A DNA stretch of 64,000 bases from Nonomuraea sp. NBC_00507 (GCF_036013525.1 NZ_CP107853.1:8928001-8992000); one strand, 5' to 3'. Shown: positions 6,783-15,646, counted from the stretch's first letter. Made by a program: numbers and translations. The notes: generated by a model not told the origin, from the sequence alone.

Positions 6783-9005
6783 ATGCCGGGCGGCGGACGG
6801 TTCGGGGTTAGGGGCCGGGGGGAGGAACGGTTCGCGTTGAGACGCGATGACGACGGCGAGAGGACGGCGACATTGGGGCGCTCCGCAGGCACTCCGCTGG
6901 AGCCGGAAGACCCGCCGGCGATCGGCCCCTATGAGCTGGTCAGCCGTCTCGGCTCCGGCGGCATGGGGGTGGTCTACCTCGCCAAGTCCGCCGATGGGCC
7001 GCGGGTGGCGCTCAAGGCGATCCGCAGGGACTTCACCGCCGACCCGGTCTACCGTGCGCGTTTCCACGAAGAGGTGTCCAACGCGCGCAAGGTGGCCTCG
7101 TTCTGCACGGCGCGGGTGCTCGACCACGGCGAGGACCGGGGCGTGCTCTACCTCGTCACCGAATACATCGACGGCATCTCGCTGGAAGATCACCTGATCG
7201 AGCACGGGGCGCTGTCGCCGTCCGTGCTGCACGCGGCCGCCGTCGGCGTGGCGGCCGCGCTGACCGCGATCCACGCGGCGGGGCTGGTGCACCGCGATCT
7301 CAAACCGGCCAACGTCATGCTGACGCTGGCCGGGCCGCGGGTGATCGACTTCGGGCTGGCCCGGTCGACGCATGTCGACTCCCGGCACACGAACGCCGGC
7401 ATGGTCATGGGCACACCCGGATGGATCGCTCCCGAGCAGGTCTTCGAGGGGCGGACCAGCCCGGCGGGAGACGTGTTCGCGTGGGGGTCGCTGATCGCGT
7501 ACGCGGGGCTGGGCGGGCACCCGTTCGGCGAGGGGGACGCCTACGTGATGGCGGCCCGGGCCCGTACGGCACCGCCCGATCTGCGGGGGTTGCCCACGCC
7601 GCTGGACCGGTTGGTGGCGGCGGCCATCCACCCTGACCCGGCGCGCCGGCCTACGGCGAGGCAGCTGCTGCTGGAGCTGGTGGAGGCGGCCGACGAGCCG
7701 GCGGCGCAGCTGGCCGCGACCAAGCATCTGACGAACGCGTGGAACCCGTCGGAGTTCGCACCGCACCCGGACGCTCGCGCGCCACGCCCCGACGCTGCCG
7801 GCCCGCACCTGGACGCCCGCGCGCCACGCCCCGACGCTGCCGGCCCGCGCCCGGACGCCCGCACGCCCCACCCCGACTCGGCCGGCCCGCGCCCAGACGG
7901 CGCCGGTCGTGGCCCGCAGCCGCTGCCTCACCCGGACGCCCGTACCGGGCAGGCGCCACCGCATCACGACAGCCGCGCCCTGCAGGCCGCACCGCATCCT
8001 GAGGCGCGCAACCCTCAGGGGTCGTCGCACGCAGAGGCACGCAGCCCTCTGGGGCCTCCGGCCGAGCGCACCGGTCCCACGCCGGTGACCTCCCGCGGGC
8101 CGCAACCGTCACCGGCCGAGCGCACGGGGCCGACGCCTGGCACCAGCCGGGGACCGCAGCCGCCACACGCCGAGCGGACCGGACCCGTACCAGGCGTAGG
8201 ACCCCAGCCGCCACACGCCGAGCGCACCGGGCCCGTACCGGGCGCAATGCCCCAACCGCCACACGCCGACCGGACCGGACCCGTACCGGGCGCAATGCCC
8301 CAACCGCCACACGCCGACCGGACCGGACCCGTACCAGGCGCAGCGCCCCAGCCGCCACACGCCGAGCGCACCGGGCCACTCCCCGGAACCGGGCGGGGAC
8401 CGCAGACGCACGGGCGGGGTGGGCAGGCCCGGCATCCCGAACGGAGCATGCCGCGGCCGGGCGGGCGAGGGCCGCTCCCCCACCACGCCACGACGGGCCA
8501 GGGGCCCTTGCCCGGCTACCGGCCCGCCCGCCCGAAGCGGGGCGTGTTCGCGGGCTGCCTCACCGCCCTGGTCATCGCGGCCGTGCTGCTGGTGCTGCTG
8601 TTGGCCGCGCTGGCCTGGTTATTCCGCGAAACTCCGGCCGGCGCGGACGGCCCGGTGGAGGATGGCAAGCTGAGGTTCGCGGTGACGAGCACGAAGTGCC
8701 CCAAGCCCGCCAAGGCCGCGACGACGCGCACCTGCCAGATCGGGGTGAAGGTCAACAACATCGGCCACGAGGCCAGGGTGCTCTACCCGGGCCAGCAGAA
8801 GCTGATCGACGAGGACGACATGCCGCACGGCGGCACCAAGCTGCTCGACAAGAGCGGCAAGGAGATCACGCCGATCCGCATCGAGGCAGGCGGCGCGTTC
8901 ACTGGCACGCTGGTGTTCGAGTTGCCGAAGAACCTGCAGCCCACGGGCCTGGAGGTGCACGACTCCGGGCTGAGCGCGGGAGCCAGGGTCAACCTGGATT
9001 CCTGA
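6783..9005 (+). CDS. Membrane Ser/Thr protein kinase with repetitive linker and extracellular domain
   Basis: This 740-residue protein has an N-terminal Hanks-type kinase domain (about residues 49-305): glycine loop GSGGMGVVY, ATP lysine in VALKAI, catalytic D172 in HRDLKPAN, DFG, and GTPGWIAPEQ. A Pro-rich linker follows, built of 14-residue then 16-18-residue repeats (about residues 327-540). A single membrane helix lies near residues 587-614. The outer C-terminal domain (about 125 residues) resembles the DUF4352 beta-sandwich found on other actinobacterial kinases, with a Cys pair and a late FTGTLVFELP strand. The ATG at 6783 lacks a strong ribosome site; a TTG at 6837 after GGGAGGAA is an alternative. 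No PASTA domains are present, so the signal sensed is unknown. Confidence 0.9.
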   Translation: MPGGGRFGVRGRGEERFALRRDDDGERTATLGRSAGTPLEPEDPPAIGPYELVSRLGSGGMGVVYLAKSADGPRVALKAIRRDFTADPVYRARFHEEVSNARKVASFCTARVLDHGEDRGVLYLVTEYIDGISLEDHLIEHGALSPSVLHAAAVGVAAALTAIHAAGLVHRDLKPANVMLTLAGPRVIDFGLARSTHVDSRHTNAGMVMGTPGWIAPEQVFEGRTSPAGDVFAWGSLIAYAGLGGHPFGEGDAYVMAARARTAPPDLRGLPTPLDRLVAAAIHPDPARRPTARQLLLELVEAADEPAAQLAATKHLTNAWNPSEFAPHPDARAPRPDAAGPHLDARAPRPDAAGPRPDARTPHPDSAGPRPDGAGRGPQPLPHPDARTGQAPPHHDSRALQAAPHPEARNPQGSSHAEARSPLGPPAERTGPTPVTSRGPQPSPAERTGPTPGTSRGPQPPHAERTGPVPGVGPQPPHAERTGPVPGAMPQPPHADRTGPVPGAMPQPPHADRTGPVPGAAPQPPHAERTGPLPGTGRGPQTHGRGGQARHPERSMPRPGGRGPLPHHATTGQGPLPGYRPARPKRGVFAGCLTALVIAAVLLVLLLAALAWLFRETPAGADGPVEDGKLRFAVTSTKCPKPAKAATTRTCQIGVKVNNIGHEARVLYPGQQKLIDEDDMPHGGTKLLDKSGKEITPIRIEAGGAFTGTLVFELPKNLQPTGLEVHDSGLSAGARVNLDS
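7761..8400 (+). repeat. In-frame tandem repeats in the kinase linker
   Basis: First block: about four 42-bp units encoding variants of PHPDARAPRPDAAG. Second block, from about 8064: seven 48-54-bp units encoding variants of ERTGPVPGAMPQPPHA, two of them nearly identical at DNA level (PGAMPQPPHADRTG). Such arrays change copy number easily and would set the distance between kinase and membrane. Confidence 0.85.
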
Positions 9006-9624
9006 CCCCCGCCTGGGCGAGCCTGGCCAGCAGGGCGGTGACGCGCCGGCCGGCGGCTTCGGCGCCGCCGGAGGTGAGCGCGGAGCCCATGCCGCAGGCC
9101 ACGGCGCCGGCCGCGATCCACTCCGGCGCGTTGTCGAGGGTGACGCCGCCCGTGGGGATGGCGGGAACCTGGGGCAGCGCGGCCCGTACGTCGCGCAGCC
9201 AGGACGGCGACACCGCGGACGCCGGGAAGATCTTCACCGCGTCCGCGCCTTCCTCCAGAGCACGGACGATCTCGGTCGGGGTGGCCACGCCGGGGAAGAC
9301 CGGCACACCGTAGCGGTGGCCGGCGCGGATCACCTCGGGATGCAGGTTGGGCGAGACCAGGAAGCGCGCGCCGGACTCCACGGCGGCGCGGGCCGCGGCG
9401 GCGTCGAGCACGGTGCCCGCGCCGACGAGCGCCTCGGGCCGCTGCTCGGTGAGCCGGGCGACGGCGGTGAGGGCGCGCGGCGTGGTGAGCGCCACCTCCA
9501 CGGCCCGCAGTCCGGCGTCCAGCACGGCCTCGGCGGCGGCCACCGCCTCCCCTGGCCCCGCGGCCCTGACGATCCCGAACACCCGCTGCTCGGTGACGGC
9601 CTGGACGATCTCCCAGCGGAACAT
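8989..9624 (-). CDS. eda: 2-keto-3-deoxy-6-phosphogluconate aldolase
   Basis: The enzyme cleaves 2-keto-3-deoxy-6-phosphogluconate to pyruvate and glyceraldehyde 3-phosphate. The 211-residue protein is the right length for this TIM-barrel aldolase and shows the active-site signatures VEVALTTP, GAGTVLD, FLVSPNLHPEV and the Schiff-base lysine in DAVKIFPAS, plus the phosphate loop PTGGV. I chose the ATG at 9624 because GAGAAGG lies just upstream; an ATG at 9639 would overlap that site. It lies downstream of KDG kinase on the same strand, giving the last two steps of uronate/KDG catabolism. Its 3' end overlaps the convergent kinase gene by 17 bp. Confidence 0.93.
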   Translation of the reverse strand: MFRWEIVQAVTEQRVFGIVRAAGPGEAVAAAEAVLDAGLRAVEVALTTPRALTAVARLTEQRPEALVGAGTVLDAAAARAAVESGARFLVSPNLHPEVIRAGHRYGVPVFPGVATPTEIVRALEEGADAVKIFPASAVSPSWLRDVRAALPQVPAIPTGGVTLDNAPEWIAAGAVACGMGSALTSGGAEAAGRRVTALLARLAQAGVRNPG

Positions 9625-9730
9625 GATTTCCCTTCTCATGGTCTACAGTCCGGCGCCGGCGGCGAGCCGCTCTCCCCGCCTCGGCGAACCCGCGCCAACG
9701 GCGCATGGTCCCCGCCGCAGTGAACGCGCC

Positions 9731-10645
9731 CTAACGGTGCACGGTCTCCCCCGCCGAGGTGAACGCGGCCAGCGCACGGTCCAGGCCCGTCCGGTCGGGC
9801 AGCCCGTCGGTGTCGTTGGCGCACTGCACCACGAGCGCCGCCACGGCCGCCCCCTCGCGCAGGCAGGTCTCGTACGGCATTCCGCGCAGCATCCCCGACA
9901 GGAACCCGGCGGCGAACGCGTCCCCCGCCCCCACGGGGTCGGTCACGGGCACCGGGAACGCCTCCTGACGCAGGCCAGCGCAGCCGGCCGACTTGTCGCG
10001 GTGCTTGACCACGGCGAGCCCGGACAGCCCCGCCGGGTCCACCTGGAGCAGCTCCAGCTCGTCCTCACCGGCGAACACCACGTCGGCGCGGCCCATGAGC
10101 GGCGCGACCCGCTCCCGCCACCGATCGGGCGGGCCGAGCTTGAGCCGGACGTTCGGGTCGAAGGAGATCGTGGCGCCCGCGTCCCTGGCCAGGTCGAGCA
10201 GCCTGAGCGTGGCGAGGTGCGCTGAGTCCGACAACATCGGCGTGATGCCGGTGACGTGGACGAGCCGGGCGCCGTCCACCATCTCGGGCGTCAGCTCGCC
10301 GGGCGCCAGCCGGGAGGCGGCCGAGCCGGCGCGGTAGTACTGGACGTCGATCGCCCTGGACGGGTGGCTGTCGCGCAGCAGCAGCCCGGTGGGGGCGTGC
10401 GGGTCCACGACGGCGTGGCGCGTGTCGATGCCGTCGGCGCGGAGCATGGCCAGGACAGACGCGCCCGCCGGGTCCGCGCCCACCCGCCCGAGCCAGCGCA
10501 CCTGGTGGCCCAGCCTGGCCAGGCCGGCGGCCACGTTCGACTCGGCGCCCGCGATCGAGCGGCGGAAGGCGGTGGCCCGCTCGAGCGGGATGCCCGGCTC
10601 GGCCAGCATCAGCAGCATCGCCTCACCGCACACCACAACGCTCAC
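9731..10645 (-). CDS. kdgK: 2-keto-3-deoxygluconate kinase (PfkB family)
   Basis: The protein (304 residues) phosphorylates 2-keto-3-deoxygluconate to the substrate of the aldolase encoded next to it. PfkB signatures are seen at both ends: GEAMLLMLAEPG and the Gly-rich SNVAAGLARLG near the N-terminus, and DPVGAGDAFAAGF with its catalytic Asp near the C-terminus. The GTG start at 10645 follows GGAG by seven bases. Together with eda this is a compact pathway for KDG made from pectin, alginate or uronic acids, which fits the sugar-degrading theme of the window. Specificity for KDG rests on the aldolase pairing, since PfkB kinases are hard to tell apart by sequence. Confidence 0.85.
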   Translation of the reverse strand: MSVVVCGEAMLLMLAEPGIPLERATAFRRSIAGAESNVAAGLARLGHQVRWLGRVGADPAGASVLAMLRADGIDTRHAVVDPHAPTGLLLRDSHPSRAIDVQYYRAGSAASRLAPGELTPEMVDGARLVHVTGITPMLSDSAHLATLRLLDLARDAGATISFDPNVRLKLGPPDRWRERVAPLMGRADVVFAGEDELELLQVDPAGLSGLAVVKHRDKSAGCAGLRQEAFPVPVTDPVGAGDAFAAGFLSGMLRGMPYETCLREGAAVAALVVQCANDTDGLPDRTGLDRALAAFTSAGETVHR

Positions 10646-10796
10646 GAACGGACTCCTCGGAAATCAATGGATCATGCGTCCCAATAGTTGTATCAAATCA
10701 CGTTTGTCCTGCGGCGAGAGACTCCATTGACCGCATGGCGCCCGTGGGGAACGCTGAAGCGGAAACCGTGGCCGGGGGGCGCCGGGGGGATCGAGC

Positions 10797-12041
10797 GTGA
10801 GGCGTCCATTCATCACCGTGCTGGCCGCCAACGCACTCTCCGTCACCGGGACCATGCTCTCCATGCTGGCCGTGCCGTGGTTCGTGCTGGAGAGCACGGG
10901 GAGCGCCGCGCTCACGGGGCTGGCGGCGTTCTCGACCACGTTCCCCATCGTCGTCTCGGCCGCGTTCGGCGGGACACTGGTGGACCGGCTGGGACCGCGC
11001 GGCGCGAGCGTGTTGTCCGACCTGGCGAGCGGGCTCGTCGTCCTGGCCATGCCGGTGCTGTCGTGGACGACGGGGCTGTCGTATCCGGCGCTGCTGGGGT
11101 TGCTCTTCGTGCGCTGGCTGCTGGCCACGCCCGGGGAGACGGCACGCAAGGCCATGGTTCCCGAGCTGGCGGCGCTCGGGCCTGTGCGCCTCGAACGGGC
11201 GGTGGCGGCGTACGACGGCGTCTACCGGGGCGCGGCGATGGTGGGCGCGCCGCTCGCCGGCGTGCTGATCGTCTGGCTCGGGGCCAGTGCGTTGCTGGTC
11301 GTCGACGGGGTCACGTTCCTGCTGTCCGCGGCTCTGATCGGCGGCGGGGTCCCGCGATCGGGAGGCGGCGCGGGACAGGGCGGTTATCTGAGCGATCTGC
11401 GCGACGGGGTGGCGTTCCTGTGGCGGGACCGGCTGCAGATGAGCGCGACCACGATGATCGTGGTCGTCAACATGCTCTACACAGGCGTGACGCAGGTCCT
11501 GCTGGCGTTGTACGCCCGGGACGTGGCCCACGATCCCCGCGCGTTCGGCCTGCTCGCCGGCGCGGTCGGAGCGGGCGCGCTGGCCGGGACCGTCGTCTAC
11601 GGCGCCGCCGGCGAGCGATTACCCCAGAGGCTGACCTTCGGGGCGTGCTTCCTGATCGCCGGAGTGCCTCGGGTGCTGATCCTGGCCCTCGGCGCCCCGT
11701 TGCCCGTCGCCCTCGGCGTCACCGCGCTGTCCGGCCTCGCCGCGGGCGCGATCAATCCCATTCTCGGCGTGCTGCAGTACGACCGGATCCCGGCCCGCCT
11801 GCGGGCGCGGGTGCTCGGCACCATGACGGCCGCCGCCTACGCGGGCATGCCGTTCGGCGGGCTTCTGGCGGGCTCGCTCACGGAGCTGACCGGCCTGACG
11901 GCCACCCTGTACGCGTTCACCGCCGTCTACGTGCTGGCGTCCATCCCGCCGTTCGCCGGCCGAGCCTGGCGGGAGCTGGACCACGACGGGCCGGCCGGCG
12001 TCAAGCGGCGGCGGACCGGCTCAGAAGGAGGGACTCCGTGA
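10797..12041 (+). CDS. MFS transporter (multidrug/siderophore exporter-like)
   Basis: The 414-residue membrane protein has about twelve hydrophobic segments in two halves, with the MFS loop motif FGGTLVDRLGPRGA between helices 2 and 3. It resembles the EntS/MefA-like exporters of actinomycetes rather than sugar importers. The GTG at 10797 has GGGGGGA upstream. It is divergent from kdgK across 151 bp and its last 41 bp overlap the convergent PfkB kinase gene. No substrate can be deduced from the neighbours. Confidence 0.85.
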   Translation: MRRPFITVLAANALSVTGTMLSMLAVPWFVLESTGSAALTGLAAFSTTFPIVVSAAFGGTLVDRLGPRGASVLSDLASGLVVLAMPVLSWTTGLSYPALLGLLFVRWLLATPGETARKAMVPELAALGPVRLERAVAAYDGVYRGAAMVGAPLAGVLIVWLGASALLVVDGVTFLLSAALIGGGVPRSGGGAGQGGYLSDLRDGVAFLWRDRLQMSATTMIVVVNMLYTGVTQVLLALYARDVAHDPRAFGLLAGAVGAGALAGTVVYGAAGERLPQRLTFGACFLIAGVPRVLILALGAPLPVALGVTALSGLAAGAINPILGVLQYDRIPARLRARVLGTMTAAAYAGMPFGGLLAGSLTELTGLTATLYAFTAVYVLASIPPFAGRAWRELDHDGPAGVKRRRTGSEGGTP

Positions 12042-12873
12042 TCGGGGACTCGTGGGTGCCGGCGGCCGTGCACGCGTGTGCCCCGGCGATCGAGCCCAGC
12101 CTGACGCACTCCTCCAGCGGCCTGCCGCGCAGCGTGCCGTACAGGAAACCGGAGACGAACGCGTCGCCCGCGCCGTTGCTGTCGGCCACCGGCCCGGGCA
12201 ACGGGGCGGCGGGGAAGGCCCGCAGTCCGGTCTCGCGGGTCAGCACCAGGCAGCCGTCCGCGCCGAGCGTGCACACGACGGTGCGGGCGCGGCCGCGGCC
12301 GAGCACGTCGCCCATCACGACGGCCGGGTCCTTGAGCGCGGCGGCCGACAGGAACACCAGGTCGGAACGGTAGGCGAAGTCCTTGTGGTAGGTGTTGACG
12401 CCGTCCCAGTCGTGCAGGTCCGTGGAGATCGGCACGCCGTCCAGGTCGGGGTAGACGTGGCGGCAGAAGTCCATGATCGACACGTGGACGTGCCTGGCCC
12501 GGACGTCCGCGTACAGCTGCCTGGGCAGGCGCTCGCCGGGCGTGACCTTGGCGTCGTAGAAGGAGGTGCGGCGGCCGTCGGGACCTACGAGCAGCACGCT
12601 CCTGCGCGTGCCCGCGTCGGCCGGTCCCCAGGAGCAGTCGAGGTCGCGCAGCGCGTGGCGGATCAGCGCGCCCTGCGGGTCGTCGCCGATCAGGTCGGCG
12701 AACGAGACGTCCAGCCCGAGCGCGTGGCAGCCGAGCGCCACCCCCGCGCCGGTGTTGCCGATCCTGTCGACGACCGGCGGCACCTGGTAGGTGTCCTTGT
12801 ACGGCAGCGGCAGCTCGGGCACGTAGACGGTCGTGTCGACCCCGGCACCGCCGAGGACCAGAAGGTCCCTCAC
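12001..12873 (-). CDS. PfkB family carbohydrate kinase
   Basis: A ribokinase-fold sugar kinase of 290 residues. The N-terminus VLGGAGVDTTVYV and the sugar-binding GNTGAGVALGCHALG are followed by the anion-hole/catalytic signature DSNGAGDAFVSGF. The start is the GTG at 12873, about ten bases after GGAGG; that ribosome site is inside a perfect hairpin. It lies 108 bp downstream of the LacI repressor and alpha-glucosidase genes on the same strand, so a role in phosphorylating an imported or released sugar is plausible, but the substrate is not identifiable. Confidence 0.82.
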   Translation of the reverse strand: MRDLLVLGGAGVDTTVYVPELPLPYKDTYQVPPVVDRIGNTGAGVALGCHALGLDVSFADLIGDDPQGALIRHALRDLDCSWGPADAGTRRSVLLVGPDGRRTSFYDAKVTPGERLPRQLYADVRARHVHVSIMDFCRHVYPDLDGVPISTDLHDWDGVNTYHKDFAYRSDLVFLSAAALKDPAVVMGDVLGRGRARTVVCTLGADGCLVLTRETGLRAFPAAPLPGPVADSNGAGDAFVSGFLYGTLRGRPLEECVRLGSIAGAHACTAAGTHESPITESLLLSRSAAA

Positions 12874-12882
12874 GTGTTCATG

Positions 12883-12901
12883 GCCTCCACTCCGTGGAGG
12901 C
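12883..12901 (-). promoter_or_regulatory. Hairpin that covers the PfkB kinase ribosome site
   Basis: GCCTCCAC-TCC-GTGGAGGC is a perfect 8-bp stem with a 3-base loop. On the transcribed minus strand its 3' arm contains GTGGAGG, the likely Shine-Dalgarno of the kinase at 12873. It could act as an attenuator, a weak terminator after lacI, or a translation brake. Confidence 0.5.
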
Positions 12902-12981
12902 GGGCTCGGTCGCCATATGCCGCCGCCTTCCCCCGCTCTGATCGCTGCGCTCCCGCCGCTCCTCCAGGCGACGGCACTCCC

Positions 12982-14007
12982 TCACCGGTTGACCAGCGGA
13001 CCGGAGCCGGTGGAGCCGCGGACCACCAGCTCCGGCTGGAAGATCAGCTCAACGTGCTTGGCGGGCGCGCCGCTGACCTCCTCGAGCAGCGTCTGCACGG
13101 CTGCCGAGGCCATGGCGCCGATCGGCTTGCGCACGGTGGTCAGCGGCGGGTCGGTGAACGCGATCAGCGGCGAGTCGTCGAACCCGACCACGGACACCTC
13201 CCCCGGCACCGACAGCCCCTTCTCCCTGCAGGCCCGGATCGCGCCGAGCGCCATCAGGTCGCTGGCGCACACGATGCCGGTGCAGCCGCGGGTGAGCAGC
13301 TGGGTGGCGGCCGCCTGCCCGCCCTCGACCGAGAACAGCGAGTGCGCGATCAGGTCGTCCACGTCGGCCGTGCCGAGCAGGTGCGCCATGACCTGCTTGA
13401 AGCCCTCGATCTTCCTGATCACCGGCACGAACCTGCGCGGCCCCAGCGCCAGCCCGATGCGCTCGTGACCGAGGTCGACGAGGTGCTGCACGGACAGCCG
13501 CACGGCCATGCGGTCGTCGGGCGAGATGAAGGGCGCGTCGATGTGCTCGCTGTAGCCGTCCACCAGCACGATCGGCAGCCCGCGGTCGACCAGGCGGGTG
13601 TAGCGGTCCATCCGCGCGGTCGTGTCGGCGTGCAGGCCCGACATGAAGACGATGCCGCTCACCCCGCGATCCACGAGCAGCTCGGTGAACTCGTCCTCGG
13701 GCGCGCCGCCGGGCAGCTGCGTGCACAACACGGGCGTGTAGCCGTGCTGGGTCAGCGCCTTCTCGATGGCCTGCGCGAACGCCGGGAAGATCGGATTGTC
13801 CAGCTCGGGCGTCACCAGGCCGACCAGTCCGTTGCTGCGCTGCCGCAGCCGGGGCGGGCGCTCGTAGCCCATGAGGTCGAGCGCGGTCATCACCGCCTGG
13901 CGGGTGCCCGCGGAGACCCCGGGTTTGCCGTTGAGCACCCGGCTGACCGTGGCCTCACTCACCCCGGCCTGGGCTGCGATGTCGGCAAGGCGAGCGTGAC
14001 CATTCAT
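12982..14007 (-). CDS. LacI family repressor, probable maltose/alpha-glucoside regulator
   Basis: The 341-residue protein has a LacI helix-turn-helix (residues about 5-28, ARLADIAAQAGVSEATVSRVLN, with the hinge region after it) and a periplasmic-binding-protein-like effector domain ending FDDSPLIAFTDPPLTTV. The start is set by the ATG at 14007, which overlaps the stop of the upstream alpha-glucosidase gene (ATGA). Being in the same transcript as an alpha-glucosidase suggests a MalR-type repressor. Operator-like sequences sharing AAAGTTGCG lie in front of that glucosidase and in the malE/alpha-glucosidase divergent region at 34.4 kb, so it may control both loci. Direct binding is not shown. 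Confidence 0.85.
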   Translation of the reverse strand: MNGHARLADIAAQAGVSEATVSRVLNGKPGVSAGTRQAVMTALDLMGYERPPRLRQRSNGLVGLVTPELDNPIFPAFAQAIEKALTQHGYTPVLCTQLPGGAPEDEFTELLVDRGVSGIVFMSGLHADTTARMDRYTRLVDRGLPIVLVDGYSEHIDAPFISPDDRMAVRLSVQHLVDLGHERIGLALGPRRFVPVIRKIEGFKQVMAHLLGTADVDDLIAHSLFSVEGGQAAATQLLTRGCTGIVCASDLMALGAIRACREKGLSVPGEVSVVGFDDSPLIAFTDPPLTTVRKPIGAMASAAVQTLLEEVSGAPAKHVELIFQPELVVRGSTGSGPLVNR

Positions 14008-15482
14008 AGGCCACACTTTACTTTCAACCAGACCGCCGAATCCGCTGCTCCAGGCTCATTCGAGGCCAGCAGCACCTCGCCGCCGAGACCGAAGTCCACA
14101 GGTGTCCCCGTGAGATTGACGGCGCACACCAGATCGCCCCGGGAGAAGACCAGCGTGCCCTCGGGAGAGTCGTGCCAGGTCAGGTCCCCGTCGAAGGACC
14201 GCCGCAGCCGCAGCGCGGTCCGGTAAAGCTCGAGTGTCGAGCCGGGGGCGCCCTCCTGGGCCTCCACGCTCAGCTCGGCCCACTCCGCCGGAATCGGCAG
14301 CCACGGGTTCGCCCACCCGGCCTCCGGGTCGCGGCGCGTCCAGGGCAGCGGCACCCGGCAGCCGTCGCGGCCGCTGTCGGGATCGCGCAGCCGCTGCGGG
14401 TCGAGGCACACCTCGGGCGGCAGGTCGAGCACCTCGGGCAGGCCCAGCTCGTCGCCCTGGTAGACGTAGGCCGAGCCGGGCAGTGCGAGGGTCAGCAACG
14501 CGGCCGCGCGGGCCCTGTCCAGGCCGCCGTAGCGGGTGACGTGCCGCTTGACGTCGTGGTTGGACAACACCCAGGTGGTCGGCGCGCCCACGGACGCGGC
14601 GGTGGCCAGCGAGGAGTCGATCACCTCGCGCAGCTCGGCGGCGTCCCACGGCGCGAACAGGTAGTGGAAGTTGAACGCCTGGTGCAGCTCGTCCGGGCGG
14701 ACGTACATGGCCAGCCGCTCGGGCGTGGGCGCCCACGCCTCGGCCACGCCGATCCGCTCGCCGGGATAGGAGTCGAGCACGCGCCGCCAGGCCCGGTGGA
14801 TCTCGTGCACGCCGTCGTTGTCAAAGAACGGCACCGGCTCCCTGCCGACCATCCTGGCCTGGTTTCCCTTGCCGATGTCGGGCAGGCCGGCCGGCTTGAC
14901 CATGCCGTGCGCCACGTCCACCCGGAAGCCGTCCACGCCCAGGTCGAGCCAGAAACGCAGGATCGACTCGAACTCGCCGCGCACCTCGTGGTCGTCCCAG
15001 TTGAGGTCCGGCTGGGCGGGGTCGAACAGGTGGAGATACCACTGCCCGTCCTCCACCTGGGTCCAGGCCGGGCCGCCGAAGATCGACTCCCAGTCGTTCG
15101 GCCGGTCGCGGAAGATGTAGCGATCCCGCCGCTCGCCGCGCAACGCCTGCTGGAACCAGGGATGCGCGGCGGAGGTGTGGTTGGGGACGATGTCCACGAT
15201 CACCCGCAGCCCCTGCTGGTGCGCCTCGTCGATCAGCGCCTTGGCGTCGGCCAGGGTGCCGAACAGGGGGTCGACGTCGCGGTAGTCGGACACGTCGTAG
15301 CCGAAGTCGGCCATCGGCGAGCGGTAGAAGGGCGTCAGCCAGACGGCGTCCACGCCCAGCCCGGCCAGGTACGGCAGGCGATCGCGAATGCCGATCAGGT
15401 CACCGACGCCGTCGCCGTCTCCGTCGGCGAAGCTACGCACGTAGACCTGGTAGATCACGGCGTTCCGCCACCACGCGGTCAT
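14004..15482 (-). CDS. Alpha-glucosidase, GH13 (first of two paralogues)
   Basis: This is a 492-residue cytoplasmic GH13 alpha-glucosidase (oligo-1,6/maltose-glucosidase group) with no signal peptide. The four GH13 regions are visible: DIVPNH, GFRVDVAHG with the nucleophile Asp, GVAEAW with the acid/base Glu, and LSNHDVKR. The ATG at 15482 begins MTAWWRNAVIYQVYVRSF and has GGGGGTG upstream. It is a close paralogue of the enzyme at 34492-35994, sharing long identical stretches around RYIFRD, NDWESIFGGPAW and VEDGQWYLHLF. The downstream lacI gene overlaps its stop. It likely releases glucose from imported maltodextrins or isomaltose. Confidence 0.93.
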   Translation of the reverse strand: MTAWWRNAVIYQVYVRSFADGDGDGVGDLIGIRDRLPYLAGLGVDAVWLTPFYRSPMADFGYDVSDYRDVDPLFGTLADAKALIDEAHQQGLRVIVDIVPNHTSAAHPWFQQALRGERRDRYIFRDRPNDWESIFGGPAWTQVEDGQWYLHLFDPAQPDLNWDDHEVRGEFESILRFWLDLGVDGFRVDVAHGMVKPAGLPDIGKGNQARMVGREPVPFFDNDGVHEIHRAWRRVLDSYPGERIGVAEAWAPTPERLAMYVRPDELHQAFNFHYLFAPWDAAELREVIDSSLATAASVGAPTTWVLSNHDVKRHVTRYGGLDRARAAALLTLALPGSAYVYQGDELGLPEVLDLPPEVCLDPQRLRDPDSGRDGCRVPLPWTRRDPEAGWANPWLPIPAEWAELSVEAQEGAPGSTLELYRTALRLRRSFDGDLTWHDSPEGTLVFSRGDLVCAVNLTGTPVDFGLGGEVLLASNEPGAADSAVWLKVKCGL

Positions 15483-15507
15483 GGTCACCCCCGAATGTTT
15501 CACCCAT

Positions 15508-15535
15508 GAAAGCGGTTTCCGCAACTTTACGCAAC
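15508..15535. promoter_or_regulatory. LacI-type operator candidates upstream of alpha-glucosidase
   Basis: GAAAGCGGTTTC (15508-15519) is a near-palindrome of the classic LacI-family type with central CG. It is followed by GCAACTTTACGCAAC (15521-15535), two direct GCAAC half-sites. The reverse strand reads AAAGTTGCG, the same half-site as in the palindrome at 34393-34411. Confidence 0.5.
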
Positions 15536-15619
15536 TCCTTCCATCCGCCCCCGATACGGAAATTTCGGTCTATGGACGCCCAAAACCCCTGTCCGATAAG
15601 CCCTAGAAGGAGATTCTTT

Positions 15620-15646
15620 ATGTCAAGGGTGGACATGCGGCGTTAA
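15620..15646 (+). CDS. Possible 8-codon leader peptide upstream of the sugar ABC ATPase
   Basis: A tiny frame encodes MSRVDMRR and stops with TAA. It is preceded by AGAAGGAG at proper spacing, which is a much better ribosome site than that of the ATPase gene 66 bp downstream. It could be a translated leader that controls the ATPase, or simply a chance frame. Confidence 0.3.
   Translation: MSRVDMRR

Noticed and set aside
10688..10696. TTGTATCAA as a GntR/KdgR operator upstream of kdgK
   Set aside because: Suggestive 3-3-3 symmetry, but nine bases with short arms arise easily by chance and no GntR gene is nearby.
12052..14226. 724-codon plus-strand frame across pfkB and lacI
   Set aside because: Composition is Arg/Gln/His/Val-rich shadow sequence opposite two clear minus-strand genes; no domain features.
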